Shown: positions 43,173 to 50,747 of the stretch, one piece after another | Position numbering within the stretch: the stretch's first letter is position 1 | How the letters are laid out: the number at the start of each line of letters is the position of its first letter | NCBI RefSeq assembly: GCF_001905145.1 | Contig: NZ_LWLB01000035.1 | Location: 1 to 64,000 of the forward strand | DNA length: 64,000 nucleotides | Source of the DNA: Nocardiopsis sp. TSRI0078 | Lineage (GTDB): Bacteria; Actinomycetota; Actinomycetes; Streptosporangiales; Streptosporangiaceae | Direction: 5' to 3' | Program-made: the position numbers and the translations under genes | The notes under the pieces: generated by a model | What the model was told of the DNA's origin: nothing | Database searches by the model: none | Seen by the model: the letters and a program-made list of their open reading frames with translations, nothing else

Positions 43173-43189
43173 CCGCGTACACGGAGCCC
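43173..43189 (-). repeat. Possible degenerate third copy of the I-E-like repeat
   Basis: The minus-strand sequence GGGCTCCGTGTACGCGG matches 15 of the first 17 bases of the unit at 42666-42692, but the 3' handle is lost. Same orientation as the two better copies. Weak evidence alone. Confidence 0.25.
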
Positions 43190-43232
43190 GGGCGGTGGAT
43201 GATCGTGAGGCTCCCATCTGTGCCGGTCGCCT

Positions 43233-43619
43233 TCAACCGAGCAGGTCCCAGCGGTTTCCGGCGATGTCGAGGAAGACCGCGACGCGGCCGTAGGGCTCCG
43301 TGCGCGGCTCGGTGACGAAGCGGACTCCGGCGGCGGTCATCCGCGCGTGGGCGGACTCGAAGTCCTCCACCCTCAGGAAGAACCCCACACGCCCGGCCAC
43401 CTGCTCGCCGACCACGGCGGCCTGGCGCTCTCCGTCGGCTCGGACGAGGAGCACGCCCGTCGCCGCCCCGGGCGGGCACACCACGACCCATCGCTTGGGG
43501 CGTCCGTCGTTGGTCAGTGAGGGGGAGTCATCCGTGAGCTCGAACCCCAGGGCGTGGACGAAGAAGTCGATCGCGGGGTCGTACTCGTCGACGACGATCG
43601 TGATCAGGTCCAGGTTCAT
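43233..43619 (-). CDS. VOC-family protein
   Basis: 128 aa: MNLDLITIVVDEYDPAIDFFVHALGFEL opens the fold, RWVVVCPPGAATGVLLVRA and VAGRVGFFLRVEDFESAHARM follow, and AVFLDIAGNRWDLLG closes it. The usual final Glu ligand is replaced (NRWDL carries Asp). ATG 43619 has GGAGGAG. It is a paralogue of the neighbouring VOC gene in type but not closely similar. Confidence 0.88.
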   Translation of the reverse strand: MNLDLITIVVDEYDPAIDFFVHALGFELTDDSPSLTNDGRPKRWVVVCPPGAATGVLLVRADGERQAAVVGEQVAGRVGFFLRVEDFESAHARMTAAGVRFVTEPRTEPYGRVAVFLDIAGNRWDLLG

Positions 43620-43667
43620 GCCGTCTCCTCCGTGCTCCGACCGTGGATCCGTTCTCCTGTGGCCCGC

Positions 43668-46262
43668 TCACCGCGGGGCCCGCCGGCGCGGACCGCCGGA
43701 GGCGCCGGACCGCCCTCCCCTGCCGGCGCGTGCCTTCCGGCGCCAGAACTCCAGGTCGGACCGGATCTGATGGGTCTTGGGGTGCTCGGGCCCCAGGACG
43801 CGCAACTGGTCTGGCAGGAGGGCCTCGATGTCCTCGGCCGCCCGCACGGGATCGCCCGCCTCGCCGCGGAAACGGGCCAGGCTGTGGCGGGTGGTGAGGA
43901 CGTGGGGGTGGTCGGAGCCCAGATGCCGGACCTGGTCCGGCAGGAGCCTACCGAGTCCGTCCAGCGCACCCGCGTGGTCTCCCGCCGCACCCCGCCACTC
44001 GGCGATCTGGCCACGGGTGCTGAGGGTGTCGGGGTGGCCTGGCCCGAGGAGGCGCAGCTGGTCGGGGAGGAGGACCTCGAACTCCCCGATGGCGCCGTCG
44101 ACGTCGCCCGCACGCCCCCGCCAGCGGGCGGTCTGGCTCCGGATGACCATGGTGCTCGGATGGTCGGGGCCCAGCACGCGCCGGTGGTCGGCGATCAGCG
44201 ACCGGTAGGCCTCGAAGGCGGCCCGGGTGTCACCCGCCCTGCCCCGCAGGGAGGCCAGGTGACCGCGTGCGGCCAGTGCTTCGGGATGGTCGGGGCCGAG
44301 GCGGCGCAGAAGGTCGGGGAGGAAGGCCTCGAGTTCCTCACCCGCGTCGGGGAGGGCGCCCGCGCGCCCGCGCCACCGCGCCGACTGGACCCGGGTGACC
44401 AGGGTCTGCGGGTGGTCGGGACCCAGGGCCCGAGTCATCTCGTCGACCAGGTCGCGGAAGGCCCGGGCGGCGTCGGTCGCCTCACCCGCCATACCGCGCC
44501 ACAGGACGAGTTCGTGGCGGGCCGCCAGCGAGTCCGGGTGCCGGGGGCCCAGCCGGAGGCCGGCGGCCTCCACCAGGGATTCGAACCAGGCCGTGGCCTG
44601 GGAGAGCGCACCGGAGCGGCCGAGACTCTGCCCGAGCACGAACAGCACGCGGTGCGCGCCGCCGTCCCACAGGCATTCCTGGGCGTGCTCGTACAGCGCG
44701 GAGGCGTTGGCACGCAGCCGCTGCCCCAAGGAACTGGCGTGCACGCGGACGGGCCAGACCGACAGGAGCGCCTCCGCGGCCGTGTGCGCGGTGTCGCGGT
44801 CGGTGCCGGTCGCGGGGTGGTCGCGGGTGGCGCGCTGCACGAGGCGGTGCGCGCCCACCACGGCGTCGTGTCCGAACCCCGTGCGGGTGACGAGGTGCAG
44901 CCTGGCCAGCGCGGACAGGGCGTCGTCGGCGTCCTGGGCCGTGGGCCGGGGACCGTCGGGACGTGCGCGGTGGAGGTGGTCGAGGACGGGCTCCGAGGTC
45001 AGGGCCGAAACGGGGATGCCGGTGGGGTCCAGCACGCTGACCAGTCGCATCATCGGCCGGGCCAGCCCTGCGGGGGCGAGGGCGTTCGCGTGCTCGACGG
45101 AGACCGCCCAGGTGGCGGCCACCGTCCGGGAGCCGTCGTCCGGCAGGCTCTCCCCCTCCGGGAACACCCGTTCCAGGGTGCGGCGCCGGTCCTGGAGCAG
45201 AGCCCGGTAGGAGTCGCAGGTCATGCCGCTCCTGCGGTCGCGGATGTAGGCGGCGGCGTGGGACAGGGCCAGCGGCAGGTGGCCCAGTTCGTCGGCCAGG
45301 GCGGCCAGTTCCGCCGCGTCGAGGGGTCGGGGCAGGTCCCGGAGCGCGGTGGCCAGGTAGGCGAGGGATTCCTGTGGCGTGTAGGTACCGACGTCGATGA
45401 ACGTACGGCCCTGCCCGGTCAGTGCGGTGTCGGTGCGGCGGGTGGTGACCACGAGGCGGCCCTGCGGCTCCGAGGCGTCGGCGGCGGAGGGTGTGGCGCT
45501 GGGCGGCCACAGTCCGCCGGCGTGCCCGGGGACGTCGAGGTTGTCCAGTACGACCAACCAGCGCCGGTCGGTGTTCTGCAGCCAGGTGAGGAACTGGTGG
45601 GCCGCCCGTTCCGGGTCCTCGTCCACGTGGACGGAGAGAACCTGGCGGGCGGCGTCGGCGTAGGTCTGTGAGATGGAAGACCGCTCGGCCGCGGGAACCC
45701 ACACCACCAGGTCGACCTGCTTGCCCGCGAGGAGGGCACGGGCGTGGTGGGCGGCCAGTTGGGTCTTGCCCGCCCCGCCCATCCCCGTCAGGACCTGTCC
45801 CAGTACGCCCCCGGGAGGGGCCTGGGCGACGTGGCCGATCCGATCGGTCAGGTCCCGTTCCTGGAAGTGGTCGGCCTCGTTGGGCAGGACTCCGACGACG
45901 ATCGGCCAGTCGGGCTCGGTGACCGGTGCCTGAACGATCTGCGTGTCGATGACCGTGTGGTGCCTCGGCTGGTGCACGGTGAGGCTGCGGCCCTGGAACA
46001 CGGTGCTGTCACTCACGTTCCCGGCGAGGGTGTTGGCGGTTCCGCCGCCGCTCGCCGGTACCTCCGAGCGCGGCGCGGGCCGCCCCAGCCCCACCCAGGC
46101 GAGCACGGTCGCGGCGAGTACCAGCACGGCGGCGGCGCCGACCCCGTCGGCCGCCCGGCCCCGGAGCGGTTCGAGGTCGCCGACGAACCACAGGACGGCG
46201 GCTGCCGCGCCCAGGACCAGGGTTCCCACGGAGCCCGCCCGGACCCACCGCCGACGTGCCAT
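43668..46262 (-). CDS. Membrane-anchored STAND/NB-ARC NTPase with TPR tail
   Basis: 864 aa. Two membrane helices open the protein (about residues 8-22 and 38-57). An NTPase of the NB-ARC/STAND class follows: Walker A GMGGAGKT with Lys166, a Walker-B strand WLVVLDNLD, and LVVTTRR as sensor. A winged-helix region lies around 350-450. The C-terminal half is a run of TPR_12-type repeats marked by LGPxHPxTL every 43-44 residues (about seven copies). STAND proteins act as signal-triggered scaffolds, and some are anti-phage; here only the architecture is certain. I chose ATG 46262; no clear ribosome site is seen, and a longer start exists 22 codons upstream. Confidence 0.82.
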   Translation of the reverse strand: MARRRWVRAGSVGTLVLGAAAAVLWFVGDLEPLRGRAADGVGAAAVLVLAATVLAWVGLGRPAPRSEVPASGGGTANTLAGNVSDSTVFQGRSLTVHQPRHHTVIDTQIVQAPVTEPDWPIVVGVLPNEADHFQERDLTDRIGHVAQAPPGGVLGQVLTGMGGAGKTQLAAHHARALLAGKQVDLVVWVPAAERSSISQTYADAARQVLSVHVDEDPERAAHQFLTWLQNTDRRWLVVLDNLDVPGHAGGLWPPSATPSAADASEPQGRLVVTTRRTDTALTGQGRTFIDVGTYTPQESLAYLATALRDLPRPLDAAELAALADELGHLPLALSHAAAYIRDRRSGMTCDSYRALLQDRRRTLERVFPEGESLPDDGSRTVAATWAVSVEHANALAPAGLARPMMRLVSVLDPTGIPVSALTSEPVLDHLHRARPDGPRPTAQDADDALSALARLHLVTRTGFGHDAVVGAHRLVQRATRDHPATGTDRDTAHTAAEALLSVWPVRVHASSLGQRLRANASALYEHAQECLWDGGAHRVLFVLGQSLGRSGALSQATAWFESLVEAAGLRLGPRHPDSLAARHELVLWRGMAGEATDAARAFRDLVDEMTRALGPDHPQTLVTRVQSARWRGRAGALPDAGEELEAFLPDLLRRLGPDHPEALAARGHLASLRGRAGDTRAAFEAYRSLIADHRRVLGPDHPSTMVIRSQTARWRGRAGDVDGAIGEFEVLLPDQLRLLGPGHPDTLSTRGQIAEWRGAAGDHAGALDGLGRLLPDQVRHLGSDHPHVLTTRHSLARFRGEAGDPVRAAEDIEALLPDQLRVLGPEHPKTHQIRSDLEFWRRKARAGRGGRSGASGGPRRRAPR

Positions 46263-46421
46263 GGCGCCGATTGTGGCGTGGAAACGCCTGTGCCGCCAGG
46301 TTTCCTGGTCTTTGGGGTGGAGGCGCACGCGCCCGACCGCCGCAGGCGAATGCTGGCGGAGCGGCGCGGCCGCTCCGGCGACGCGGCCGCCCGGTGGTCG
46401 TCCCGGGCCGGGCCGTAGGAG

Positions 46422-46494
46422 AGCCAGCGAGGGGAATCGAACCCCTAACCTATCGCTTACAAGGCGATTGCTCTGCCGATTGAGCTACGCTGGC
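46422..46494 (-). tRNA. tRNA-Thr (anticodon TGT)
   Basis: 73 nt, complete cloverleaf: acceptor GCCAGCG/CGCTGGC, D arm AGCTCAATCGGCAGAGC, anticodon stem ATCGC/GCGAT with loop CTTGTAA (anticodon TGT), and T arm AGGGGTTCGATTCCCCT. CCA is not encoded. No integrated element or duplicated 3' end is seen next to it. Confidence 0.96.
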
Positions 46495-46737
46495 GGGCCG
46501 CCGAGACCGTGGCCCCGACTGCGTCCCTGGGAAATGGTACCGGCTCCGGAGCCGCCGGGCCTACTCGGCTACCTCCGAGCCGCGCGGGCGCCGCCCCCGC
46601 CCGCCGCCACCGACCGCGTCCCCTCCCCGATCGGGCAAAGAAGCGCCGGGCGGCGCGCGGAGCCCGATTAGCCGCCGCCCCTCCCGGAAACCACAGGGAG
46701 ACATGCTCCCTCCCGGGGGCGGAGAGGTGGAAGGGAC

Positions 46738-47958
46738 ATGGCGGGCAACAGAGGCGTGGTGTACCAGGGCGCGGGCAGGGTCGAGGTCCAGGACATCGCC
46801 TACCCGGAGTTCGAACTCAAGGACGGCCCGGGGGTCAACCCCGCGAACGTGGGGCGCAAGGTACCGCACGGGGTCGTCCTGAAGGTCGTCGCCACCAACA
46901 TCTGCGGAAGCGACCAGCACATGGTGCGGGGGCGCACCACCGCGCCGGAGGGGCTGGTCCTGGGCCACGAGATCACCGGGGAGGTGGTCGAGAAGGGGCC
47001 CGACGTCGAGTTCATCGAGGTCGGCGACCTGGTCTCGGTGCCGTTCAACATCTCCTGCGGGCGCTGCCGGAACTGCAAGGAGCGGCGGACGGAGATCTGC
47101 CTCAACGTCAACCCCGACCGCCCGGGTTCGGCCTACGGCTACGTCGACATGGGCGGCTGGGTCGGCGGTCAGGCCAGGTACGCGCTGGTGCCCTACGCCG
47201 ACTGGAACCTGTTGAGGTTCCCCGACCGCGACCGGGCGATGGAGAGGATCCTCGACCTGACGATGCTCTCGGACATCTTCCCGACCGGCTACCACGGCTG
47301 CGTCACCGCGGGCGTGGGCGTGGGGTCGAGCGTCTACGTCGCGGGTGCCGGACCCGTCGGGCTGGCCGCGGCCGCGTCGGCCCAGCTGCTGGGTGCGGCG
47401 GTGGTGATCGTCGGTGACATGAAGGAGGAGCGCCTGGCCCAGGCCCGCAGCTTCGGGTGTGAGACGGTCGACGTCTCGAAGGGCGACCCCGGCGAGCAGA
47501 TCGAGCAGATCCTGGGCAGCCCCGTGGTGGACTGCGCGGTGGACGCCGTCGGCTTCGAGGCGCACGGGACCGGGAAGGACGCCGGGAAGGAGGCGCCCGC
47601 GAGCGTCCTGAACACCGCGATGGCCCTGACCAGGGCGGGGGGCTCGATCGGCGTCCCCGGCCTGTACGTGACCGGTGACCCCGGCGCCTCCGACGAGGCG
47701 GCCCGGGAGGGGTCCCTGTCGATCCGGCTCGGGCTGGGCTGGTCCAGGTCGCACGCCTTCTTCACCGGCCAGTGCCCGGTCATGAAGTACCACCGGGAGC
47801 TGATGGCGGCGATCATGACCGACCGCGTGCGGATCGCCGAGGCCGTCAACGCCGTGGCGATCCCGCTGGAGGAGGCCCCGGAGGGCTACCGCTCCTTCGA
47901 CGAGGGCGCGGCCGTCAAGTACGTGCTCGACCCGAACGGTTACCTCGGCACGGGCTGA
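46738..47958 (+). CDS. fdhA: Glutathione-independent formaldehyde dehydrogenase
   Basis: 406 aa zinc-dependent medium-chain dehydrogenase. The catalytic zinc site is ICGSDQHMVRGRT with GHEITGEV; the structural zinc site is CGRCRNCKERRTEIC; the NAD loop is VAGAGPVGLAAA. The opening MAGNRGVVYQGAGRVEVQDI and the closing VKYVLDPNGYLG are typical of the Pseudomonas-type FdhA, which oxidises formaldehyde to formate with NAD without added thiol. ATG 46738 has GAGG upstream. It is monocistronic beside tRNA-Thr, and 46495-46737 holds its promoter. Confidence 0.93.
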   Translation: MAGNRGVVYQGAGRVEVQDIAYPEFELKDGPGVNPANVGRKVPHGVVLKVVATNICGSDQHMVRGRTTAPEGLVLGHEITGEVVEKGPDVEFIEVGDLVSVPFNISCGRCRNCKERRTEICLNVNPDRPGSAYGYVDMGGWVGGQARYALVPYADWNLLRFPDRDRAMERILDLTMLSDIFPTGYHGCVTAGVGVGSSVYVAGAGPVGLAAAASAQLLGAAVVIVGDMKEERLAQARSFGCETVDVSKGDPGEQIEQILGSPVVDCAVDAVGFEAHGTGKDAGKEAPASVLNTAMALTRAGGSIGVPGLYVTGDPGASDEAAREGSLSIRLGLGWSRSHAFFTGQCPVMKYHRELMAAIMTDRVRIAEAVNAVAIPLEEAPEGYRSFDEGAAVKYVLDPNGYLGTG

Positions 47959-48006
47959 GGCAGCCCGCGGAAGCCGTCCGGGGGACGCCGCGCGGCGGAG
48001 GCGGGG

Positions 48007-48966
48007 TCACGGGGCGCGGGCGGTGACGAGGGTGAGGGTCCGTTCCGGGGTCCGCACGCACCGCACGTCCCGGTAGCCCGCCGCCGCCAGGTTGCGCGCC
48101 GCCTCCTCCGGTCCCCACGGGGTGATCCGGCTGCGCGACATGCGCCAGCGCACGACCGCCTCGCGCACGTCGCCGGCCGGGTCGTCGCGCAGCACGGTCG
48201 CGGTGAGCAGGCGCGCGCCCGGCCGCAGGGCCTCGCGCACGCGGGGCAGGGCCCGCTCGACGGCGTCGGGGGCCAGGGCCGCCAGGGGGAACCAGGCCAG
48301 GTCGTAGGCGTCCCGCTCGGAGAGGTCGGCCACGTCCTGCAGGCGCAGTTCGACCCGGTCGCCCAGGCCGCGTTCGGCCAGGTGGCGCTCGGCCAGGCGC
48401 AGCGCCCGGGACTGCACGTCCAGGCCGACCGCACTGGCTCCGGGGACCCGGTCGAGCACCGCGGCCGCGATGGCGCCGACCCCGGTCCCCACGTCGAGGA
48501 AGCGCAGGCCGCTCTCCTCCAGGAGGTCGCCGAACCCCGGGACGCGCTCCACCAGCAGGTCGAGGAAGGCCCCCATACGCTCGCCGGAGGCGGCGCCCTC
48601 CGCCAGGAGCGCCGCGTCGCTCTCCTCCTCGTGGCCGTCCCGGCCCGCGGCGGCGTCGGCGGCCTGGTGCAGTTGCCGCGCGACCCTGCGGGGGAAGGCC
48701 GACGGGCCGGAGGGGCCCGTCAGGAGGGTGCGGTAGGCCGGGAGCAGCCGCCACCCGTCACCGTCGGGTTCGGCGCACCCGGCGGCGAACAGCAGCCTGC
48801 CGTGCTCCCGCGACAGCGGTCGGCCCTCCGCGGCGGCGGCGAGCGCCGCCAGCGTCCAGGCTCCGTTGAGCCACGCGTCGACGCGGGCCGCGGGGTCGGG
48901 CCCCGCGGTCACGGGATCTGCGGTCGCGGGGTCGGCGGCCTCGGGGGCGGATCCGGCGTTGGCCAT
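48007..48966 (-). CDS. SAM-dependent methyltransferase (RiPP locus)
   Basis: 319 aa. The SAM-binding motif is FLDVGTGVGAIAAAVLD (Asp158), followed by GLDVQ at the next strand and LRLQDVADL. The first 100 residues form a winged-helix-like dimerisation region as in small-molecule O/N-methyltransferases. ATG 48966 is preferred to the longer frame. It is divergent from the precursor-YcaO pair, sharing a 185-bp control region with a perfect palindrome. The best guess is a tailoring enzyme for the peptide product; the target atom is unknown. Confidence 0.85.
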   Translation of the reverse strand: MANAGSAPEAADPATADPVTAGPDPAARVDAWLNGAWTLAALAAAAEGRPLSREHGRLLFAAGCAEPDGDGWRLLPAYRTLLTGPSGPSAFPRRVARQLHQAADAAAGRDGHEEESDAALLAEGAASGERMGAFLDLLVERVPGFGDLLEESGLRFLDVGTGVGAIAAAVLDRVPGASAVGLDVQSRALRLAERHLAERGLGDRVELRLQDVADLSERDAYDLAWFPLAALAPDAVERALPRVREALRPGARLLTATVLRDDPAGDVREAVVRWRMSRSRITPWGPEEAARNLAAAGYRDVRCVRTPERTLTLVTARAP

Positions 48967-49060
48967 GGCGTGAGTGTGCCATCCCCCGCGGCCCGACGCA
49001 CTCCCCCGAATCTCGGGACCCGGTTCCATATGAGCAGAACGCCTACTTTTCCGCGCTTTC

Positions 49061-49093
49061 ATGGTGACAAGCATCACCATACTGGGGTAAAGA
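49061..49093 (+). promoter_or_regulatory. Palindromic operator overlapping a candidate promoter of the precursor gene
   Basis: ATGGTGA-CAAGCA-TCACCAT (49061-49080) is a perfect 7-bp inverted repeat. Inside it GTGACA (49064-49069) can serve as -35, with TAAAGA (49088-49093) as -10 at 18 bp spacing, reading toward the precursor at 49152. A regulator bound here would cover the promoter and could also affect the divergent methyltransferase. Confidence 0.5.
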
Positions 49094-49151
49094 GTACGGG
49101 GGCGCGTACAAACCATCGCGTCCCGTGTGCCTACCGCTGAGGAGTCACGAC

Positions 49152-49247
49152 ATGGCCTGCGCCGGTTACGAGTGGACCGTTCCGCTGGAGAACGCGGACG
49201 ACATCGCCCCCGCTGTCGAGGAACTGGACGAGGAGACCGCGGAGTAG
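49152..49247 (+). CDS. Candidate RiPP precursor peptide, 31 aa
   Basis: The short gene starts at ATG 49152, preceded by GAGGAG about 9 nt upstream, and ends at TAG 49247, two bases before the YcaO GTG. The YcaO ribosome site (GGAG) lies inside the last codons of this gene, so the two are tightly coupled. The peptide opens MACAGYEWTVPL, a Cys/Tyr/Trp-containing stretch, and continues into an acidic helical half of 19 residues with eight Glu/Asp. No leader precedes the residue-rich part: the likely core is at the N-terminus and the acidic half is a follower. Bottromycin, and as far as I recall the amidine RiPP streptamidine, use this unusual order. It is too short for ordinary gene callers. Confidence 0.78.
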   Translation: MACAGYEWTVPLENADDIAPAVEELDEETAE

Positions 49248-49249
49248 CG

Positions 49250-50644
49250 GTGCCGCGATCCTCGTGGGTCCCCGTGTCCGGGGAGCGGGACGGCTCCGTC
49301 CCGCTCCCCGGACCGGGCGACCGGAAGTGGTCCGGTACGCGTGAGCGCGAGCTCACGCTGGAGGAGGCGGAGCGGCGGGTCCTCGCCGAAGTGCGCGCCC
49401 TCGGCTGGAGTTCGCGGTACCGGGTACTCGACGACCGGGATCCGACCGCCGTCCAGTGCGGCCTGTGGGACGCCGATGGAGCGGAGGTCCCCTACGGGCT
49501 CGGCGCCGGCAAGGGCTTGGGAGCCCCCGCGCGCGTCGGCGCGCAGTTCGAGGCCCTGGAGCACGCGTTCACCGGCCCCACCGTCCTGGAGTCCCTGCCG
49601 CTGCGGCTGGTCGACGCCGCCGACCTGGCCCGGGGCCCCTTCGCCGACGACCGCGCGGTCCGCGGCGTGGCCGCCCAGGACGGTGCCCGGGTGGCCTGCG
49701 TGCGCCACGCCGCGCTCGACGGCGGACCGCCCGTCGACGTCCCCGTGTTCCTGTGGGCGCCCTGGTACCCGCTGCCTTCCGGGGAGGCGGCGGAGCTGCG
49801 CCGCGCCGTCGGCGACACCGCCGACTACGGATCGGCGATGTCCTACAGCGTCAACTCCGGCTGCGCCATCGGCGCCACCCGCGACGAGGCGCTCCTGCAC
49901 GCCCTGAACGAGTGGGTGGAGCGCGACGCGTTCTCCCTGTTCCTCCTGGGCTGCGTCTACGACGGCGGCCCCATGCCCGCGCGCGTGCCCCGCGAGGCGC
50001 TGCCCGACTTCCTGCGCGCCCACCTGGACCGCGCCCGCGACCTCGTCGGCGGCCCCGTGGTCCTGCTCGACCTGACCACCGACCTCGGTGTCCCCGTGGT
50101 CATGGCCTACGCCCCCGGACGGCGGGGAGGAGCCCCGGACCACCGCTACGGGCTCGGCGCCTCCCTGTCGGGCGAGCTGGCCGTGGAGCGCGCCGTCACC
50201 GAGTTCGTCCAGGGCGAGCTGCTCGCCCGGGTCGTGGCCGAGCAGTCGGCCTCACCGGAGCGCACCGGCCCCTTCGCCCGGCTCGTCGCCGACCACGACG
50301 TCGCCGCGGGGGTCCGGTCCCGGTTCGCCGGGCATCCCCGGCTCCTGGCCTGCGCCATGCTGGACTTCGCCGACCGGCTCGGCGAGACGGCCCCCGCCAT
50401 GATGCCTCCCGAGACCGTTCCGCCGGGCACCGGCGTGGCCCTCCAGCGGGCCGCGGTCGTGGAACGGCTCTCCGGAGCCGGCCACCGCGTCGCGGCGCAC
50501 CCGCTCCGGACGCTGGAGCACGGAACGACGGTCGTGCAGGTTCAATGCCCCGGCCTGGAGCGGTTCCACCTCGTCACCAAGGGCCTCCTGGCCCTTCCCG
50601 GCCGGCGGGGCCGCCGGTCCCGCCGGCGGAGCGGAGCGGGATGA
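49250..50644 (+). CDS. YcaO-domain protein (RiPP backbone-modifying cyclodehydratase)
   Basis: 464 aa. YcaO enzymes use ATP to activate a peptide backbone amide. ATP/Mg-binding signatures are visible: K88 in GAGKGLGAP, E101 and E104 in AQFEALEHAF, and E221 and ERD 224-226 in LNEWVERDAFS. The C-terminus is Arg/Gly-rich, not the PxPxP tail of azoline-forming TOMM enzymes. No E1-like/ocin-ThiF partner and no TfuA gene is adjacent. That combination points to a stand-alone YcaO of the amidine-forming kind (macrolactamidine) rather than azole or thioamide formation. GTG 49250 has GGAG at 5 nt. It is coupled to the 31-aa precursor gene. Confidence 0.9.
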   Translation: MPRSSWVPVSGERDGSVPLPGPGDRKWSGTRERELTLEEAERRVLAEVRALGWSSRYRVLDDRDPTAVQCGLWDADGAEVPYGLGAGKGLGAPARVGAQFEALEHAFTGPTVLESLPLRLVDAADLARGPFADDRAVRGVAAQDGARVACVRHAALDGGPPVDVPVFLWAPWYPLPSGEAAELRRAVGDTADYGSAMSYSVNSGCAIGATRDEALLHALNEWVERDAFSLFLLGCVYDGGPMPARVPREALPDFLRAHLDRARDLVGGPVVLLDLTTDLGVPVVMAYAPGRRGGAPDHRYGLGASLSGELAVERAVTEFVQGELLARVVAEQSASPERTGPFARLVADHDVAAGVRSRFAGHPRLLACAMLDFADRLGETAPAMMPPETVPPGTGVALQRAAVVERLSGAGHRVAAHPLRTLEHGTTVVQVQCPGLERFHLVTKGLLALPGRRGRRSRRRSGAG

Positions 50645-50747
50645 GCACCGCCCCGTTCGACGGGCCCCACCGGATGCCGCACACGGCGAGGCGCCCGGCC
50701 GGTGCCGCCCCCGACCGGCACCGAACGCGGCGGCGCCCCGGCCGGGG

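Noticed and set aside
43554..45671. 705-aa plus-strand frame opposite the STAND NTPase
   Set aside because: Gly/Val/Gln-rich antisense shadow; Walker A and TPR signatures are on the minus strand.
46422..46494. tRNA-Thr as attachment site of an integrated element
   Set aside because: No duplicated tRNA 3' end, integrase or excisionase gene is visible on either side.
49250..50644. YcaO as the ribosomal-protein or thioamide (TfuA-partnered) type
   Set aside because: No RimO/S12 context and no TfuA gene; the coupled short peptide gene favours a RiPP role.
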